The notes beneath the pieces were generated by a model. It saw nothing but the letters and a program-made list of their open reading frames with translations. It made no database searches and was not told where the DNA came from. This document shows positions 28,217-36,705 of a DNA stretch of 64,000 nt, piece after piece. Origin of the DNA: Variovorax boronicumulans (lineage in GTDB: Bacteria > Pseudomonadota > Gammaproteobacteria > Burkholderiales > Burkholderiaceae_C); contig NZ_JAAAFX010000009.1 in the NCBI RefSeq assembly GCF_019352895.1, positions 1,403,486 to 1,467,485 of the forward strand. Direction: 5' to 3'. The position numbers and the translations under genes are program-made. Every line of letters starts with the position of its first letter. Position 1 is the first letter of the stretch.

Positions 28217-29104
28217 TCAATCCGCGGCCTGGCCGAACTGCACGCCGGCCCACTGCTCGAAATGGCGGATCGGGAACACGTTGTCCTGTTGGCCGTCGCC
28301 CTGCGTGATCGCGAAGGCCAGGAACTGACGGGCCGCGGGGCTGACCAGCATCGGGGCGCCGATCTTCTCGGCCTCGTCGATGCACATCTTGATGTCCTTG
28401 TGCAGCAGCTCGGTGGTGAAGCGGACCGGGAAGCTGCGGTCGAGCACGCACTGCGGAATGCGCTCGAGCGTGGCGAAGGAGCGGCCGCTCGACACGTTGA
28501 GCACGTCGAGCATGGTCTTGGCATCGAGCCCGGCCTTGACGCCGTAGACCAGCGCCTCGCAGCTTGCCACCATGCTGGTCGCGTAGAGCGTGTTGTTGAT
28601 GATCTTCATGGTCTGGCCCAGGCTCGGGTCGGCGCCCAGGTAGAAGATGTTCTTGCCGATGGCGCGCAGCAGCGGCTCGATCTCCGCATAGGTGGCCTCC
28701 GGGCCGGCCGGCATCACGGCCAGCGTGCCCTTCTCGGCGGCCACGGTACCGCCGCTGACCGGTGCGCCGACCATCGCGATCCCGTGCGTCTTCAGCAGCG
28801 CCTCGATCTCCTTCGTGACCGAGGGGCCGGTGGTGGAGAGATCGACCACGATGCGCACCGCGCTGCCCTGCGCCACCTCGGCCGCCACGTCGGCGACGAT
28901 GCGCGGCATCGGGAGACACAGCAGCACGATCTCGGTTTCCGAGGCCAGCGCCTTCGCGCTCGGCATGCCGGTGGCGCCCTTGGCCACCAGGCGCTGCTGC
29001 ATGGCGTCGCTGCGGTCGTGCACCAGCAGTTCGTGGCCGGCCGCGAGCAGCCGCGTGCCGAAATGCACGCCGATGTTGCCCAATCCGATGAGTCCGATTT
29101 TCAT
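28217..29104 (-). CDS. 3-hydroxyisobutyrate dehydrogenase-family oxidoreductase
   Basis: The protein has 295 residues. Rossmann motif KIGLIGLGNIGVHFGTRL, catalytic-region signature VDLSTTGPSVTKEIE, substrate loop GAPVSGGTVAAEKGTLAVMP, and the catalytic Lys in TMKIINNTLYATSM. The family includes 2-hydroxy-3-oxopropionate (tartronate semialdehyde) reductase, 3-hydroxyisobutyrate dehydrogenase and others; this one is more distant from the mmsB at 40-41 kb and probably acts on another beta-hydroxy acid. It lies between rraA-like and Bug genes. Confidence 0.88.
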   Translation of the reverse strand: MKIGLIGLGNIGVHFGTRLLAAGHELLVHDRSDAMQQRLVAKGATGMPSAKALASETEIVLLCLPMPRIVADVAAEVAQGSAVRIVVDLSTTGPSVTKEIEALLKTHGIAMVGAPVSGGTVAAEKGTLAVMPAGPEATYAEIEPLLRAIGKNIFYLGADPSLGQTMKIINNTLYATSMVASCEALVYGVKAGLDAKTMLDVLNVSSGRSFATLERIPQCVLDRSFPVRFTTELLHKDIKMCIDEAEKIGAPMLVSPAARQFLAFAITQGDGQQDNVFPIRHFEQWAGVQFGQAAD

Positions 29105-29234
29105 GTTGTCTGTCCTGCGATGTCTGGAAGGTGGAGGGACGGGTGCGCGAGCGCGCGACTCGCCCCCGGCAGCGGCCGAAGTGGCCGCCGCGATGTGGGG
29201 GATTTCAAGGAGGGGCGGCTGTGCGCCCGCGAGC

Positions 29235-29918
29235 TCAGTATTCGGACGCGTAGCCCAGGCGCTGGAGCGCCCCGTCGACCCACGAGGTGTCGAGCGAGCC
29301 GGCCGCGATCTGGGCGATCGTGAGCTTCTCCTGCTCGTTCTTGTCGTGCGCCGCGGCATAGATGGCCTCGGCCTGGCCCTTCGGCACGCAGAGCACGCCG
29401 TCGGCATCGCCCACGATCAGGTCGCCGGGCTCTATGACCATGCCGTCGATGGCGATCGCCACGTTGATCTGGCCCGGGCCGTCCTTGTAGGGACCGCGGT
29501 GGGTCACGCCGGCGGCGTAGACCGGGAATCGTGAGGCGCGCAGCGTGTCGGCGTCGCGGATGGCGCCATTGATCACGATGCCCGCGATGCCGCGGCTCGC
29601 CGCGTAGCCGGTCATGAGCTCGCCCATGATGGCGTTGGTGAGGTCGCCGCCGGCATCGACCACGATCACGTCGCCCGGCTTCGCCAGGTCCAGTGCCTTG
29701 TGCGCCAGCAGGTTGTCGCCGGGTCGCGTCTTGACCGTGAAAGCCGGACCCGACAGGGCACCGCCCGCATGCATCGGCCGCAGCCGGGGACCGGCCGCGG
29801 TGATGCGCTGCATGCAGTCGCTGATGTTGGCCACGGGAATCGCGCGGAAGCGCTCGGCCAGCGCGGCCGGTACCTGGGCGCGTCGCTTGAAGATCTGGAT
29901 CGGCGGGTTCTGGCTCAT
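29235..29918 (-). CDS. RraA-family protein, probable 4-hydroxy-2-oxo-acid (HMG/CHA-type) aldolase
   Basis: The protein has 227 residues. It has GDVIVVDAGGDLTNAIMGEL and the metal/substrate loop GIVINGAIRDADTLRASRFP (Arg and Asp conserved in the aldolases), then GVTHRGPYKDGPGQINVAIA. Similar proteins split 4-hydroxy-4-methyl-2-oxoglutarate or 4-carboxy-4-hydroxy-2-oxoadipate to pyruvate plus pyruvate/oxaloacetate and decarboxylate oxaloacetate. It is the first gene of the minus-strand catabolic cluster. E. coli RraA itself binds RNase E, but the longer form and catabolic context favour an enzyme. Confidence 0.82.
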   Translation of the reverse strand: MSQNPPIQIFKRRAQVPAALAERFRAIPVANISDCMQRITAAGPRLRPMHAGGALSGPAFTVKTRPGDNLLAHKALDLAKPGDVIVVDAGGDLTNAIMGELMTGYAASRGIAGIVINGAIRDADTLRASRFPVYAAGVTHRGPYKDGPGQINVAIAIDGMVIEPGDLIVGDADGVLCVPKGQAEAIYAAAHDKNEQEKLTIAQIAAGSLDTSWVDGALQRLGYASEY

Positions 29919-29948
29919 GGTCTGTGTCTCTTTGCGTTGTCTCGAATG

Positions 29949-29969
29949 GGTTCCGCCGTGTGCGGAACC
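29949..29969. promoter_or_regulatory. perfect inverted repeat in the leader of the rraA-like operon
   Basis: GGTTCCGC (29949-29956) and GCGGAACC (29962-29969) are exact 8-base inverted copies around CGTGT, 31 bases upstream of the rraA-like start. It may be an operator or a leader hairpin. Confidence 0.45.
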
Positions 29970-30030
29970 GATGGACGCAAATCTAAGACGCAGGCCCCGG
30001 CGCGGCCAGTGCTGCATGTGCGGTGGGGTA

Positions 30031-30043
30031 TAGCCTGAGGTTA
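30031..30043. promoter_or_regulatory. LysR-type T-N11-A box candidate
   Basis: TAGCCTGAGGTTA is a 13-base dyad (TA.CCT.AGG.TA) in T-N11-A form, between the end of the LysR gene and the rraA-like operon, about 113 bases upstream of its start. Confidence 0.45.
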
Positions 30044-30067
30044 AGCCCCGGGTTTACCAGCAGCCGC

Positions 30068-30982
30068 TCAGAAGTCCGGCGAGGCCGGGGCCGCGGTGTC
30101 GGTGGCGGGTTCCGTGAGCAGCTCCACGAACTTGTCCGCATGCGTCTTGCGCGTGTCGAACACCGAGCGCACCACGCTGGGTGTGAGCCGGATCTCGTCG
30201 ACCAGCGGCAGCACCTGGAGGTCGATCCAGTCGACGCCGGCCACCGTGAACTCGTCGACCATCGCGATGCCCGCGCCGGAACGCACCAGCGAGCAGGCCA
30301 CGTCGGTCTGATGGATATGGATGCGCGATTCGAGCGTGACCTCGGCCTTGCGGAAGGCGGCCGCGACCAGCTGGCCGAACGGGATGCTCGGGTGATGCGC
30401 GATCAGCGTGTAGCGCGCGAGGTCGGCGATCGACACCGCCGCCAGCTGCGCCAGCTCGTGGCCACGCGGCACCACGCAGACCATGCGGCCCTCGGTGAAG
30501 GGTTGGACCGTGAGGTTGGGATGCTCGAGCGGCAGCACCGACACCGCCAGGTCCACCTTGTTGCTCAGCACCTCCTGCGCCATGCTGTTGAGCAGGGTCG
30601 TGTGGTAGTTGACGCGGATGTTCGGGTAGCGCTGCACGAAGCGGGTGATGACTTGCGGCATCAGGCTGCGGCTCAGGCACGGGCTGGACGAGATGTTGAG
30701 CGTGCCCGAGGGTCCCTGCGCCAGGCCGCGCGCGAAGTCGTCGACCCGCAGCGCCTGCTGGTAGAACTCGTCGACCTCGCGGAACAGAGCCTCGCCTTCG
30801 GGCGTGGGCACCAGCTTGCCCTTGATGCGGTTGAACAGCGCGAGGCCCAGCGTCTGCTCCGTATGCGAAACGATCCGGCTGATGGCCGGCTGCGAGGTGA
30901 ACAGCAGCTTGGCCGCGCCGTTGATGGACCCCGTGAGCATGACGGCCCGGAAGACCTCCATCTGCCGCAATCTGAACTTCAT
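30068..30982 (-). CDS. LysR-family transcriptional regulator
   Basis: The protein has 304 residues. It starts MKFRLRQMEVFRAVMLTGSI with the HTH continuing NGAAKLLFTSQPAISRIVSH, typical of LysR. The C-terminal periplasmic-binding-like domain occupies residues 90-300. ATG at 30982 is preferred over one 30 bases upstream because it gives the standard LysR start. It lies directly upstream of, and on the same strand as, the catabolic cluster, so it is probably its activator. The effector is presumably the cluster's substrate. Confidence 0.92.
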   Translation of the reverse strand: MKFRLRQMEVFRAVMLTGSINGAAKLLFTSQPAISRIVSHTEQTLGLALFNRIKGKLVPTPEGEALFREVDEFYQQALRVDDFARGLAQGPSGTLNISSSPCLSRSLMPQVITRFVQRYPNIRVNYHTTLLNSMAQEVLSNKVDLAVSVLPLEHPNLTVQPFTEGRMVCVVPRGHELAQLAAVSIADLARYTLIAHHPSIPFGQLVAAAFRKAEVTLESRIHIHQTDVACSLVRSGAGIAMVDEFTVAGVDWIDLQVLPLVDEIRLTPSVVRSVFDTRKTHADKFVELLTEPATDTAAPASPDF

Positions 30983-31086
30983 GTGTCTCTCCCCCTCCCT
31001 GGAGGTCGGCACCGGCCGGCCCTTCCGAAGGGCGGGAAAGATAGCACGTGCCTCGCGGGCGCCGTGCGCTTCAGCCCTGCGCGCGC

Positions 31087-31590
31087 TCAGTCTTTGGCTG
31101 TGCGACGTTCGCCGCGCCGACCCCGGTCCGCCTTCGGCAGCACCGCCGCTTCGGCCATGCGCTCGGCCCGCGCCTGCAGGCGCTGCAGTGCGGTATCGAA
31201 ACGCTCGGCCTCGGCCGTCGCCAGCGCCGCCGCGAGTTCGGCGTTGATCGCGCTCACCAGCGGAAACAGTTCGTCGTAGAGCGCGCGGCCGCGCTCGGTC
31301 AGTCGCAGCGTGACCTGGCGGCGGTCGCTGGCCAGCGCCACGCGTGACACCAGGGCCTTGGCCACCAGCGAGCCGACCGCCTTCGAGGTGCGGGCGCGGT
31401 CGAGCTCGGCATGGGCGGCCAACTGCGACGAGCTCAATTCACCCAATCCCGCCAGCGTGACCAGCATGCGCCACTCGCGCCGCGTGATGCCGAAGCGGCC
31501 CTCGCACAGGCGCGTGACCATGCGGCCGGTCACGGCCATCAGGCGCGACAGGCGGTACAGGAGGAGCGCGTCCAGCGGTGGCGGGGTCAT
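31087..31590 (-). CDS. MarR-family transcriptional regulator
   Basis: The protein has 167 residues. Winged helix: FGITRREWRMLVTLAGLGEL followed by SSSQLAAHAELDRARTSKAV and the wing ALASDRRQVTLRLTERGRAL. ATG at 31590 gives a normal MarR length; an open frame upstream runs through the promoter region and is not used. Divergent from a Bug receptor-sulfatase-GAF run; the palindrome at 31642-31663 between them suits a MarR dimer. Confidence 0.9.
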   Translation of the reverse strand: MTPPPLDALLLYRLSRLMAVTGRMVTRLCEGRFGITRREWRMLVTLAGLGELSSSQLAAHAELDRARTSKAVGSLVAKALVSRVALASDRRQVTLRLTERGRALYDELFPLVSAINAELAAALATAEAERFDTALQRLQARAERMAEAAVLPKADRGRRGERRTAKD

Positions 31591-31641
31591 GGTCGGCAAG
31601 AAAAATGCGGCCGAAAGGCGGCCGTTAGGGGTTAGTCCCGA

Positions 31642-31663
31642 CGATGGTTGATTTGATCCATCG
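31642..31663. promoter_or_regulatory. MarR operator candidate
   Basis: CGATGG (31642-31647) and CCATCG (31658-31663) are exact inverted arms around a 10-base AT-rich centre (TTGATTTGAT). It lies 52 bases from the marR start and 79 bases from the Bug receptor start. Confidence 0.5.
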
Positions 31664-31741
31664 ACTGTAGCCTCGCCAGAATCGCCAGCGTCGGCCTTGC
31701 GTCCACGACGGCCTCGCCCCCACACCACGGAGATTTCCTTC

Positions 31742-32740
31742 ATGACCACGCCCTTCTCTTCCACCCTGCGCCTCACGCGCCGCATGGCCGGCCTCGTGGC
31801 CGTTGCCGGCCTGTTCGCGGCCGGCATGACGGGCGCGCATGCCCAGGCCCAGCTCGACAGCCCGCTGCGCATCGTGGTCGGCTACGCCCCGGGCGGCGCC
31901 ACCGATCGCGTGGCGCGGATCGTGGGCGACAAGCTGGCCGCGAAGCTGGGCGTGCCGGTCGTGGTCGACAACAAGCCCGGCGCGGGCGGCCGGCTGGCCG
32001 CGCAGCAGGTGAAGAACACACCGGCCAACCAGAACGTGCTGATGCTGGCCAACCCCGCGGTGATGGTGGTGGCGCCGCTGGTCTTCAAGGACAACGGCTA
32101 CGACGCCGAGCGCGACTTCGTGCCGGTCTCGCATGTCAACGACTACGACTTCGCGCTGGCCGTGTCGCCCACGCTGCCGGTGCGCGAGCTGAGCCATCTG
32201 CTGGCCTGGATGCGCGCCAACCCCGGCCAGGCCAATGTCGGCGTGCCCGCGACCGGCAGCCTGCCGCACTTCTTCGCGCTGATGGTGGGCGAGAAGGCCA
32301 AGGTGCAGACACAGGTGATCGGCTACCGCGGCTCGGCGCCGCTGCTCAACGACCTGCTGGGCGGCCAGGTGCCGGTGGCGATCGACACCTCCGACGTGGT
32401 GCTGCCGCAGCACGAGGCCGGCAAGCTGCGCATCCTCGCGCTGTCGGGCGCGCAGCGTTCGCCCTTCGCGCCCAAGATCCCGACCTTCAAGGAAGCCGGC
32501 CTGGACCTGGCCGCCACCGGCTGGAACACCTTCTTCGCGCCCGCGACCATGCCGCGCGACAAGGTCGACAAGCTGTCGCGGCTGATCCATGAAGTGATGC
32601 AGGACCCGGACACCGCGCGCCGCTTCAAGGACGCGCTGATGACCCCGGTGGTCAGCACGCAGGCGCAGACCGCGGCCATGCTCAAGGCCTACCGCGCGCA
32701 ATGGGCGCCGGTGGTGCAGAAGTCCGGCTACCAGCCATGA
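31742..32740 (+). CDS. Bug-family substrate-binding protein beside a sulfatase
   Basis: The protein has 332 residues with a long signal peptide (cut near AHAQAQLD). Bug motifs: LRIVVGYAPGGATDRVARIV, VVVDNKPGAGGRLAAQQ, VIGYRGSAPLLNDLLGGQVP. The stop overlaps the start of the sulfatase gene (ATGA), so receptor and sulfatase are translationally coupled. Its ligand may therefore be a sulfate ester or the compound released from one; this is inference from context only. Confidence 0.93.
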   Translation: MTTPFSSTLRLTRRMAGLVAVAGLFAAGMTGAHAQAQLDSPLRIVVGYAPGGATDRVARIVGDKLAAKLGVPVVVDNKPGAGGRLAAQQVKNTPANQNVLMLANPAVMVVAPLVFKDNGYDAERDFVPVSHVNDYDFALAVSPTLPVRELSHLLAWMRANPGQANVGVPATGSLPHFFALMVGEKAKVQTQVIGYRGSAPLLNDLLGGQVPVAIDTSDVVLPQHEAGKLRILALSGAQRSPFAPKIPTFKEAGLDLAATGWNTFFAPATMPRDKVDKLSRLIHEVMQDPDTARRFKDALMTPVVSTQAQTAAMLKAYRAQWAPVVQKSGYQP

Positions 32741-34053
32741 CGCGGCCCAACATCGTCTTCATCGTCGCCGACGACCTGGGCTACGCCGACCTCGGCTGCT
32801 ACGGCGGGCGCGACGCGGCGTTCGGCCCGGTGTCGCCGGTGCTCGACGGCCTGGCGGCGAAGGGCCTGAAGCTCACGCAGGGCTACGCCAACTCGCCCGT
32901 GTGCTCGCCCACGCGCTTCGCGATGATCACCGCGCGCTACCAGTACCGGTTGCGCGGCGCGGCCGAAGAGCCGATCCGCAGCGACAGCCGCGGCAGCACC
33001 GCGCTGGGGCTGCCGCCCGAGCACCCGACGCTGCCCTCGCTGCTGCGCGCCGGCGGCTACCGCACCGCGCTGATCGGCAAGTGGCACCTGGGCTATCCGC
33101 CGCACTTCGGACCGCTGCGCTCGGGCTATGAAGAGTTCTTCGGGCCGTTGTCGGGCGGGGTCGACTACTTCACGCACTGCGATTCCTCGGGCCGCCACGA
33201 CCTCTGGGACGGCGAAGAGGATGCGCAGCACGAGGCCTACCTCACCGACCTGCTGTCGCGGCGCGCGGTCGACTACGTCGAGCGCATGGCGCAACAGGAC
33301 GCCCCCTTCTTCCTGAGCCTGCACTACACCGCGCCGCACTGGCCCTGGGAGACACGCGACGATGCCGACAAGGCGCCGGCGGTCAAGGACAACCTGTTCG
33401 ACCTCGCGGGCGGCAACATCCACGTCTACCGCCGCATGGTCCATCACATGGACGAGGGCATCGGCCAGCTGATGGCTGCGCTCGAGAAGCACGGCCTGGC
33501 CGAGAACACGCTGGTGGTCTTCACCAGCGACAACGGCGGCGAACGCTTCTCCGACAGCTGGCCGCTGGTGGGCGGCAAGATGGACCTGACCGAGGGCGGC
33601 ATCCGCGTGCCCTGGATCGCGCACTGGCCCGCGGTGATCGCACCCGGCGGCGAGAGCCGGCAGCTGTGCATGACCATGGACTGGTCGGCCACCATGCTCG
33701 ATGCCGCGGGCGTGTCGGCCGCGCCCGGCTACGCGCTCGACGGCGTGTCGCTGATGCCGGTGCTGCGCGACGCGGCCCACCGCTTCGACCGCCCGCTGCA
33801 CTGGCGCATGAACCACCGCGGCCAGCAGGCGCTGCGCCATGGCGACTGGAAGTACCTGCGCGTGGACGGCAACGAGTACCTGTTCAACATCCCGGCCGAC
33901 GAACGCGAGCGCGCCAACCAGGCGCGGCGCGAACCCGGGCGGCTCGCGCAGATGCGCGCCGACTGGGAGGCCTGGAACGCCAGCATGCCGGCGATTCCGG
34001 CGGATGCGACGGTGAGCCTGGGGTATTCGGTGAAGGACATGCCGCAGCGCTGA
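32737..34053 (+). CDS. sulfatase (arylsulfatase A-type, type I formylglycine enzyme)
   Basis: The protein has 438 residues. The metal-binding start is PNIVFIVADDLGYADLGCYG, and the key motif CSPTR (residues about 56-60) has the Cys that is converted to formylglycine. Further active-site features are LIGKWHLG, HYTAPHWPWE and VFTSDNGGE, then GGKMDLTEGGIRVPWIA. It would cleave sulfate esters. No signal peptide is visible, so it seems cytoplasmic, which fits the upstream receptor importing the ester. A formylglycine-generating enzyme is not seen in the window. Confidence 0.93.
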   Translation: MTRPNIVFIVADDLGYADLGCYGGRDAAFGPVSPVLDGLAAKGLKLTQGYANSPVCSPTRFAMITARYQYRLRGAAEEPIRSDSRGSTALGLPPEHPTLPSLLRAGGYRTALIGKWHLGYPPHFGPLRSGYEEFFGPLSGGVDYFTHCDSSGRHDLWDGEEDAQHEAYLTDLLSRRAVDYVERMAQQDAPFFLSLHYTAPHWPWETRDDADKAPAVKDNLFDLAGGNIHVYRRMVHHMDEGIGQLMAALEKHGLAENTLVVFTSDNGGERFSDSWPLVGGKMDLTEGGIRVPWIAHWPAVIAPGGESRQLCMTMDWSATMLDAAGVSAAPGYALDGVSLMPVLRDAAHRFDRPLHWRMNHRGQQALRHGDWKYLRVDGNEYLFNIPADERERANQARREPGRLAQMRADWEAWNASMPAIPADATVSLGYSVKDMPQR

Positions 34054-34077
34054 GCCCCATGGCCCTAGACTCGCCGC

Positions 34078-34746
34078 ATGCCGATGCCCACCCGTTTCCA
34101 CAAAGAGCGCGCTCTGCGCGCCGCCGGGGTGCCGGTGCAGCCCTACCCCTTGCCGACGCGTGCCGACGACGAGCCGCAGGCCGTGGCCGACCGGCGCTTC
34201 CTCGATGCCTGCGCGGCCTGGGACGCCGAGATCGACCGGCATTACCTGCAGCTGACGCAGCAGTTGCCGGCCACCCTCCCGAGCCCCGACGTCCAGGCCT
34301 TCCTCGACCGTTGCGCCGGCCAGGGCCTCAAGGCCGCACTGGCCGATCTCAACGGCCGCGTGCCGCACCGCTACACCGCGCTGTACCGGCTCGAAGACGC
34401 GCAGCTGAAGAACGTCGAGCTCATCGACAAGGCGGGCGAGTTGCGCCCCGAGTTCCTGGCCTCGGTGCCGCTGACCGACAGCTTCTGCCAGTTCGTGCTG
34501 CGCGACGGTGCCTTCCTGACCGAGGATTCGGCACGGGACGAACGGCTCGACGGCCATCCCTACAAGGGCGTGATGGTGGCCTACCACGGCGTGCCGGTGA
34601 TCGACGGCGCGGGCGAGCTCTTCGGCTCGCTGTGCCATTTCGATGTGCAGGTGCAGCCGCTGAGCGATGCCGAGTTCGCGCACCTGCAGGGCGTGGCCCA
34701 GGCACTGGCCCGGGTGATGCCGGGAAAGGCCCCTACAACACCTTGA
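34078..34746 (+). CDS. GAF-domain protein
   Basis: The protein has 222 residues. The second half is a GAF domain: VPLTDSFCQFVLRDGAFLTE followed by DSARDERLDGHPYKGVMVAY and GVPVIDGAGELFGSLCHFDV. The first 70 residues are helical and unassigned. There is no output domain, so it may bind a small molecule and act through a partner. It follows the sulfatase gene by 24 bases and overlaps the end of the convergent anti-sigma gene by 14 bases. Confidence 0.75.
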   Translation: MPMPTRFHKERALRAAGVPVQPYPLPTRADDEPQAVADRRFLDACAAWDAEIDRHYLQLTQQLPATLPSPDVQAFLDRCAGQGLKAALADLNGRVPHRYTALYRLEDAQLKNVELIDKAGELRPEFLASVPLTDSFCQFVLRDGAFLTEDSARDERLDGHPYKGVMVAYHGVPVIDGAGELFGSLCHFDVQVQPLSDAEFAHLQGVAQALARVMPGKAPTTP

Positions 34747-35485
34747 CCGCGCGCCCGATGAACTGGATCGGCCCGGTCGGCCGGTCCAGCGGCGAGCCGT
34801 TGGCCGGCTCCAGCGTGAGCTCGAACAGCTGGTTGGCCTCCAGCGGCGGCAGCTTGTCGAGCGCCACGCGCAGCGGCTGGCCCGGCGTGACCAGGCCCAG
34901 CGACACCGGGCCGCGCCAGGCGTCGGCCTTGGTCCAGAACTGCAGCGACTTGTCGCTCGGCACCGCGACCGTGCCCAGCGGGATCAGGCTCAGCTGCTCC
35001 TGCTGACGGCCGCCGGTCTGCACCACCCAGCCGGGCGCCTTGTCCTGCGGCGCGACCAGCACCACCATGTACTGCGGCACCGCGGGCGCCTGCACGCGCA
35101 GCACCAGCACGGCGGCCATCACGGCCGCGGCCGCGAAGCCGGAGCCCGCCAGGCCGCGCCAGAGGTTCAGATTGTTCCACCAGCCCTGCACGCCCGACAC
35201 CGCGCGGCGCGTGTTCGCCGATACGGAGGCCGCCGAGGGCCGCACGCTGGCCTCGATGCGCTGCCACAGCGAAGGCGAAGGCTCCACGGGTTCGGCCAGC
35301 GCGGTCAGCGGATGCAGGCGCTGCGCCCAGGCATCGACGGCATCGCGCAGCGCGGGCTCGCCCGCCATGCGCGACTCGACCTCGCGGCGGCGGGCCGCAG
35401 AAAGCGTGCCCAGCACGTACTCGCCCGCAAGTGCCTGCAGGGCATCGTCGTCGTTGGCGGCATCGAAGGGATGGTTCGGGTTCAT
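34733..35485 (-). CDS. anti-sigma factor (RskA-type, membrane-bound)
   Basis: The protein has 250 residues. The cytoplasmic N-terminal part has the anti-sigma pattern ALAGEYVLGTLSAARRREVE followed by SRMAGEPALRDAVDAWAQRL. One membrane helix follows (AGSGFAAAAVMAAVLVLRVQ, near 112-131), and a periplasmic RskA-type C-terminal domain contains KAPGWVVQTGGRQQ and LFELTLEPANGSP. It lacks the zinc-binding HxxxCxxC motif. Its start overlaps the sigma factor's stop (ATGA), the usual coupling for a sigma/anti-sigma pair. Confidence 0.88.
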   Translation of the reverse strand: MNPNHPFDAANDDDALQALAGEYVLGTLSAARRREVESRMAGEPALRDAVDAWAQRLHPLTALAEPVEPSPSLWQRIEASVRPSAASVSANTRRAVSGVQGWWNNLNLWRGLAGSGFAAAAVMAAVLVLRVQAPAVPQYMVVLVAPQDKAPGWVVQTGGRQQEQLSLIPLGTVAVPSDKSLQFWTKADAWRGPVSLGLVTPGQPLRVALDKLPPLEANQLFELTLEPANGSPLDRPTGPIQFIGRAVKVL

Positions 35486-36045
35486 GTCATGCACTCGCGC
35501 AGCGCGCGCATGCCGCGCTGGATCCAGGCCTTGACGGTGCCCAGCGGGGTCTTCGTGCGCTCGGCGATCTCGCCGTGCGAGCAGCCGTCGACATAGGCCA
35601 GCACGATGCATTCGCGCCGCCCGGGCTCCAGCTGGTCGAGGCAACCGTCGAGACGGCCGAGCTCGACGCGGGTCTCGGCCGCATCGCGTGTCGTCGCATG
35701 GTGGTCCACCGCCATTCCGTCCTCGAGCGCCGTCGCGGTCTCTTCGTCGACCGGCACGTCGCGCGCGTTGTTGCGAACCCAACTCAGCGCGGCATTGCGC
35801 ACCACGCTGTAGATCCAGCCGCGGCCCGCGCCGCGTGCCGCATCGAAGGTGCCGGCGCGCTGCCAGATCGCGACGAAGGCGTCGTGCAGCACGTCTTCGG
35901 CGTACTGCCGCTGCCGCACGATGCGCAGCGCCACGCCCAGCAGGTAGCGGCTCTCGCGCGCGTAGATCCGTGCGAGCGCGGCCTGGTCGCCCCCGGCGCA
36001 GGCGACGAGCGCGGCTTCGTAGTCGAAATCGTCGGGAGCGGGCAA
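35482..36045 (-). CDS. ECF-type RNA polymerase sigma factor (SigK-like)
   Basis: The protein has 187 residues. Region 2 is at about 25-95 (YLLGVALRIVRQRQYAEDVL then HDAFVAIWQRAGTFD, and GWIYSVVRNAALSWVR). Region 4 is at about 130-180 (LEPGRRECIVLAYVDGCSHG and EIAERTKTPLGTVKAWIQRG). The anti-sigma gene follows with a 4-base overlap. Promoters it would read are not identified here; the DUF3455 and ferritin-like genes upstream are candidate targets by proximity. Confidence 0.92.
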   Translation of the reverse strand: MPAPDDFDYEAALVACAGGDQAALARIYARESRYLLGVALRIVRQRQYAEDVLHDAFVAIWQRAGTFDAARGAGRGWIYSVVRNAALSWVRNNARDVPVDEETATALEDGMAVDHHATTRDAAETRVELGRLDGCLDQLEPGRRECIVLAYVDGCSHGEIAERTKTPLGTVKAWIQRGMRALRECMT

Positions 36046-36129
36046 GGCGTGGAGGTGAAGGTCGAAGGAGCCCGGATATTAGTCGAGCCCGTCGCCCTCA
36101 GACCCGAATGCCCTTGCCGCACCGGCCGG

Positions 36130-36705
36130 TCAGGCGGCCTTCCAGAAGATGTAGTCGGCCTGGTACTTGACGGTCGTCTTCTGGCCCTTGTTCATCGGCG
36201 TGCAGGGCGTCGCAGCTGGTGCCACGCCGCCGGTCAGCGCGACGCGCTGGATGTAGGTCACGCCGGTCATCGCGCCCGAGCCCATCGCGGGATTGGCCTT
36301 GACCAGTTGGAACGGCAGGCTGGTCGGGCCCGAGGGCGCGACCGCGAGCTGCGTGGCCGTGAGCTTGGAACCGTCGTTCGCTTCCCAGGTGGCCGGCGGG
36401 CCGTAGTACTTGCCCACCTGCTTGCCCGCGCGATCGTTGAGCACCGCGTTGGGGCCGACGAAGACCCATTCGGTCTGGCCGGGCATGTTGGCCTTGTCGC
36501 GGCATTCGTAGGTGATGTCGCCCACGCCCACGGTTTCCCACGCCACCTTGTTGCCGGCCGGCACCTGGATGCTCGGCGGCAGGCTCGTCTGCGAGAACGT
36601 GGACATGGTGCCCATGTTGTTCATCGAGCCGCAGGCGGCGAGGACGGCGGCGGAAGCCACGAGCGCGGTCACGGCGACGGGACGGAAGGAAGTCAGTTGA
36701 CGCAT
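36130..36705 (-). CDS. DUF3455 lipoprotein
   Basis: The protein has 191 residues. The lipobox AVLAAC gives Cys at about 25, so it is exported and lipidated. The body matches DUF3455: LPPSIQVPAGNKVAWETVGV, DITYECRDK, EWVFVGPNAVLNDRAGKQVG and a conserved paired Cys at ATPCTPMNKG. Function unknown; homologues commonly lie near ECF sigma genes. ATG at 36705 was chosen because the signal peptide starts there and GGAG (cttggaagctccttgg read on the minus strand) precedes it. Confidence 0.85.
   Translation of the reverse strand: MRQLTSFRPVAVTALVASAAVLAACGSMNNMGTMSTFSQTSLPPSIQVPAGNKVAWETVGVGDITYECRDKANMPGQTEWVFVGPNAVLNDRAGKQVGKYYGPPATWEANDGSKLTATQLAVAPSGPTSLPFQLVKANPAMGSGAMTGVTYIQRVALTGGVAPAATPCTPMNKGQKTTVKYQADYIFWKAA

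Noticed and set aside
29172-29188. GCGGCC/GGCCGC inverted repeat between the rraA-like and reductase genes
   Set aside because: Six-base GC-only arms are common by chance in this base composition.
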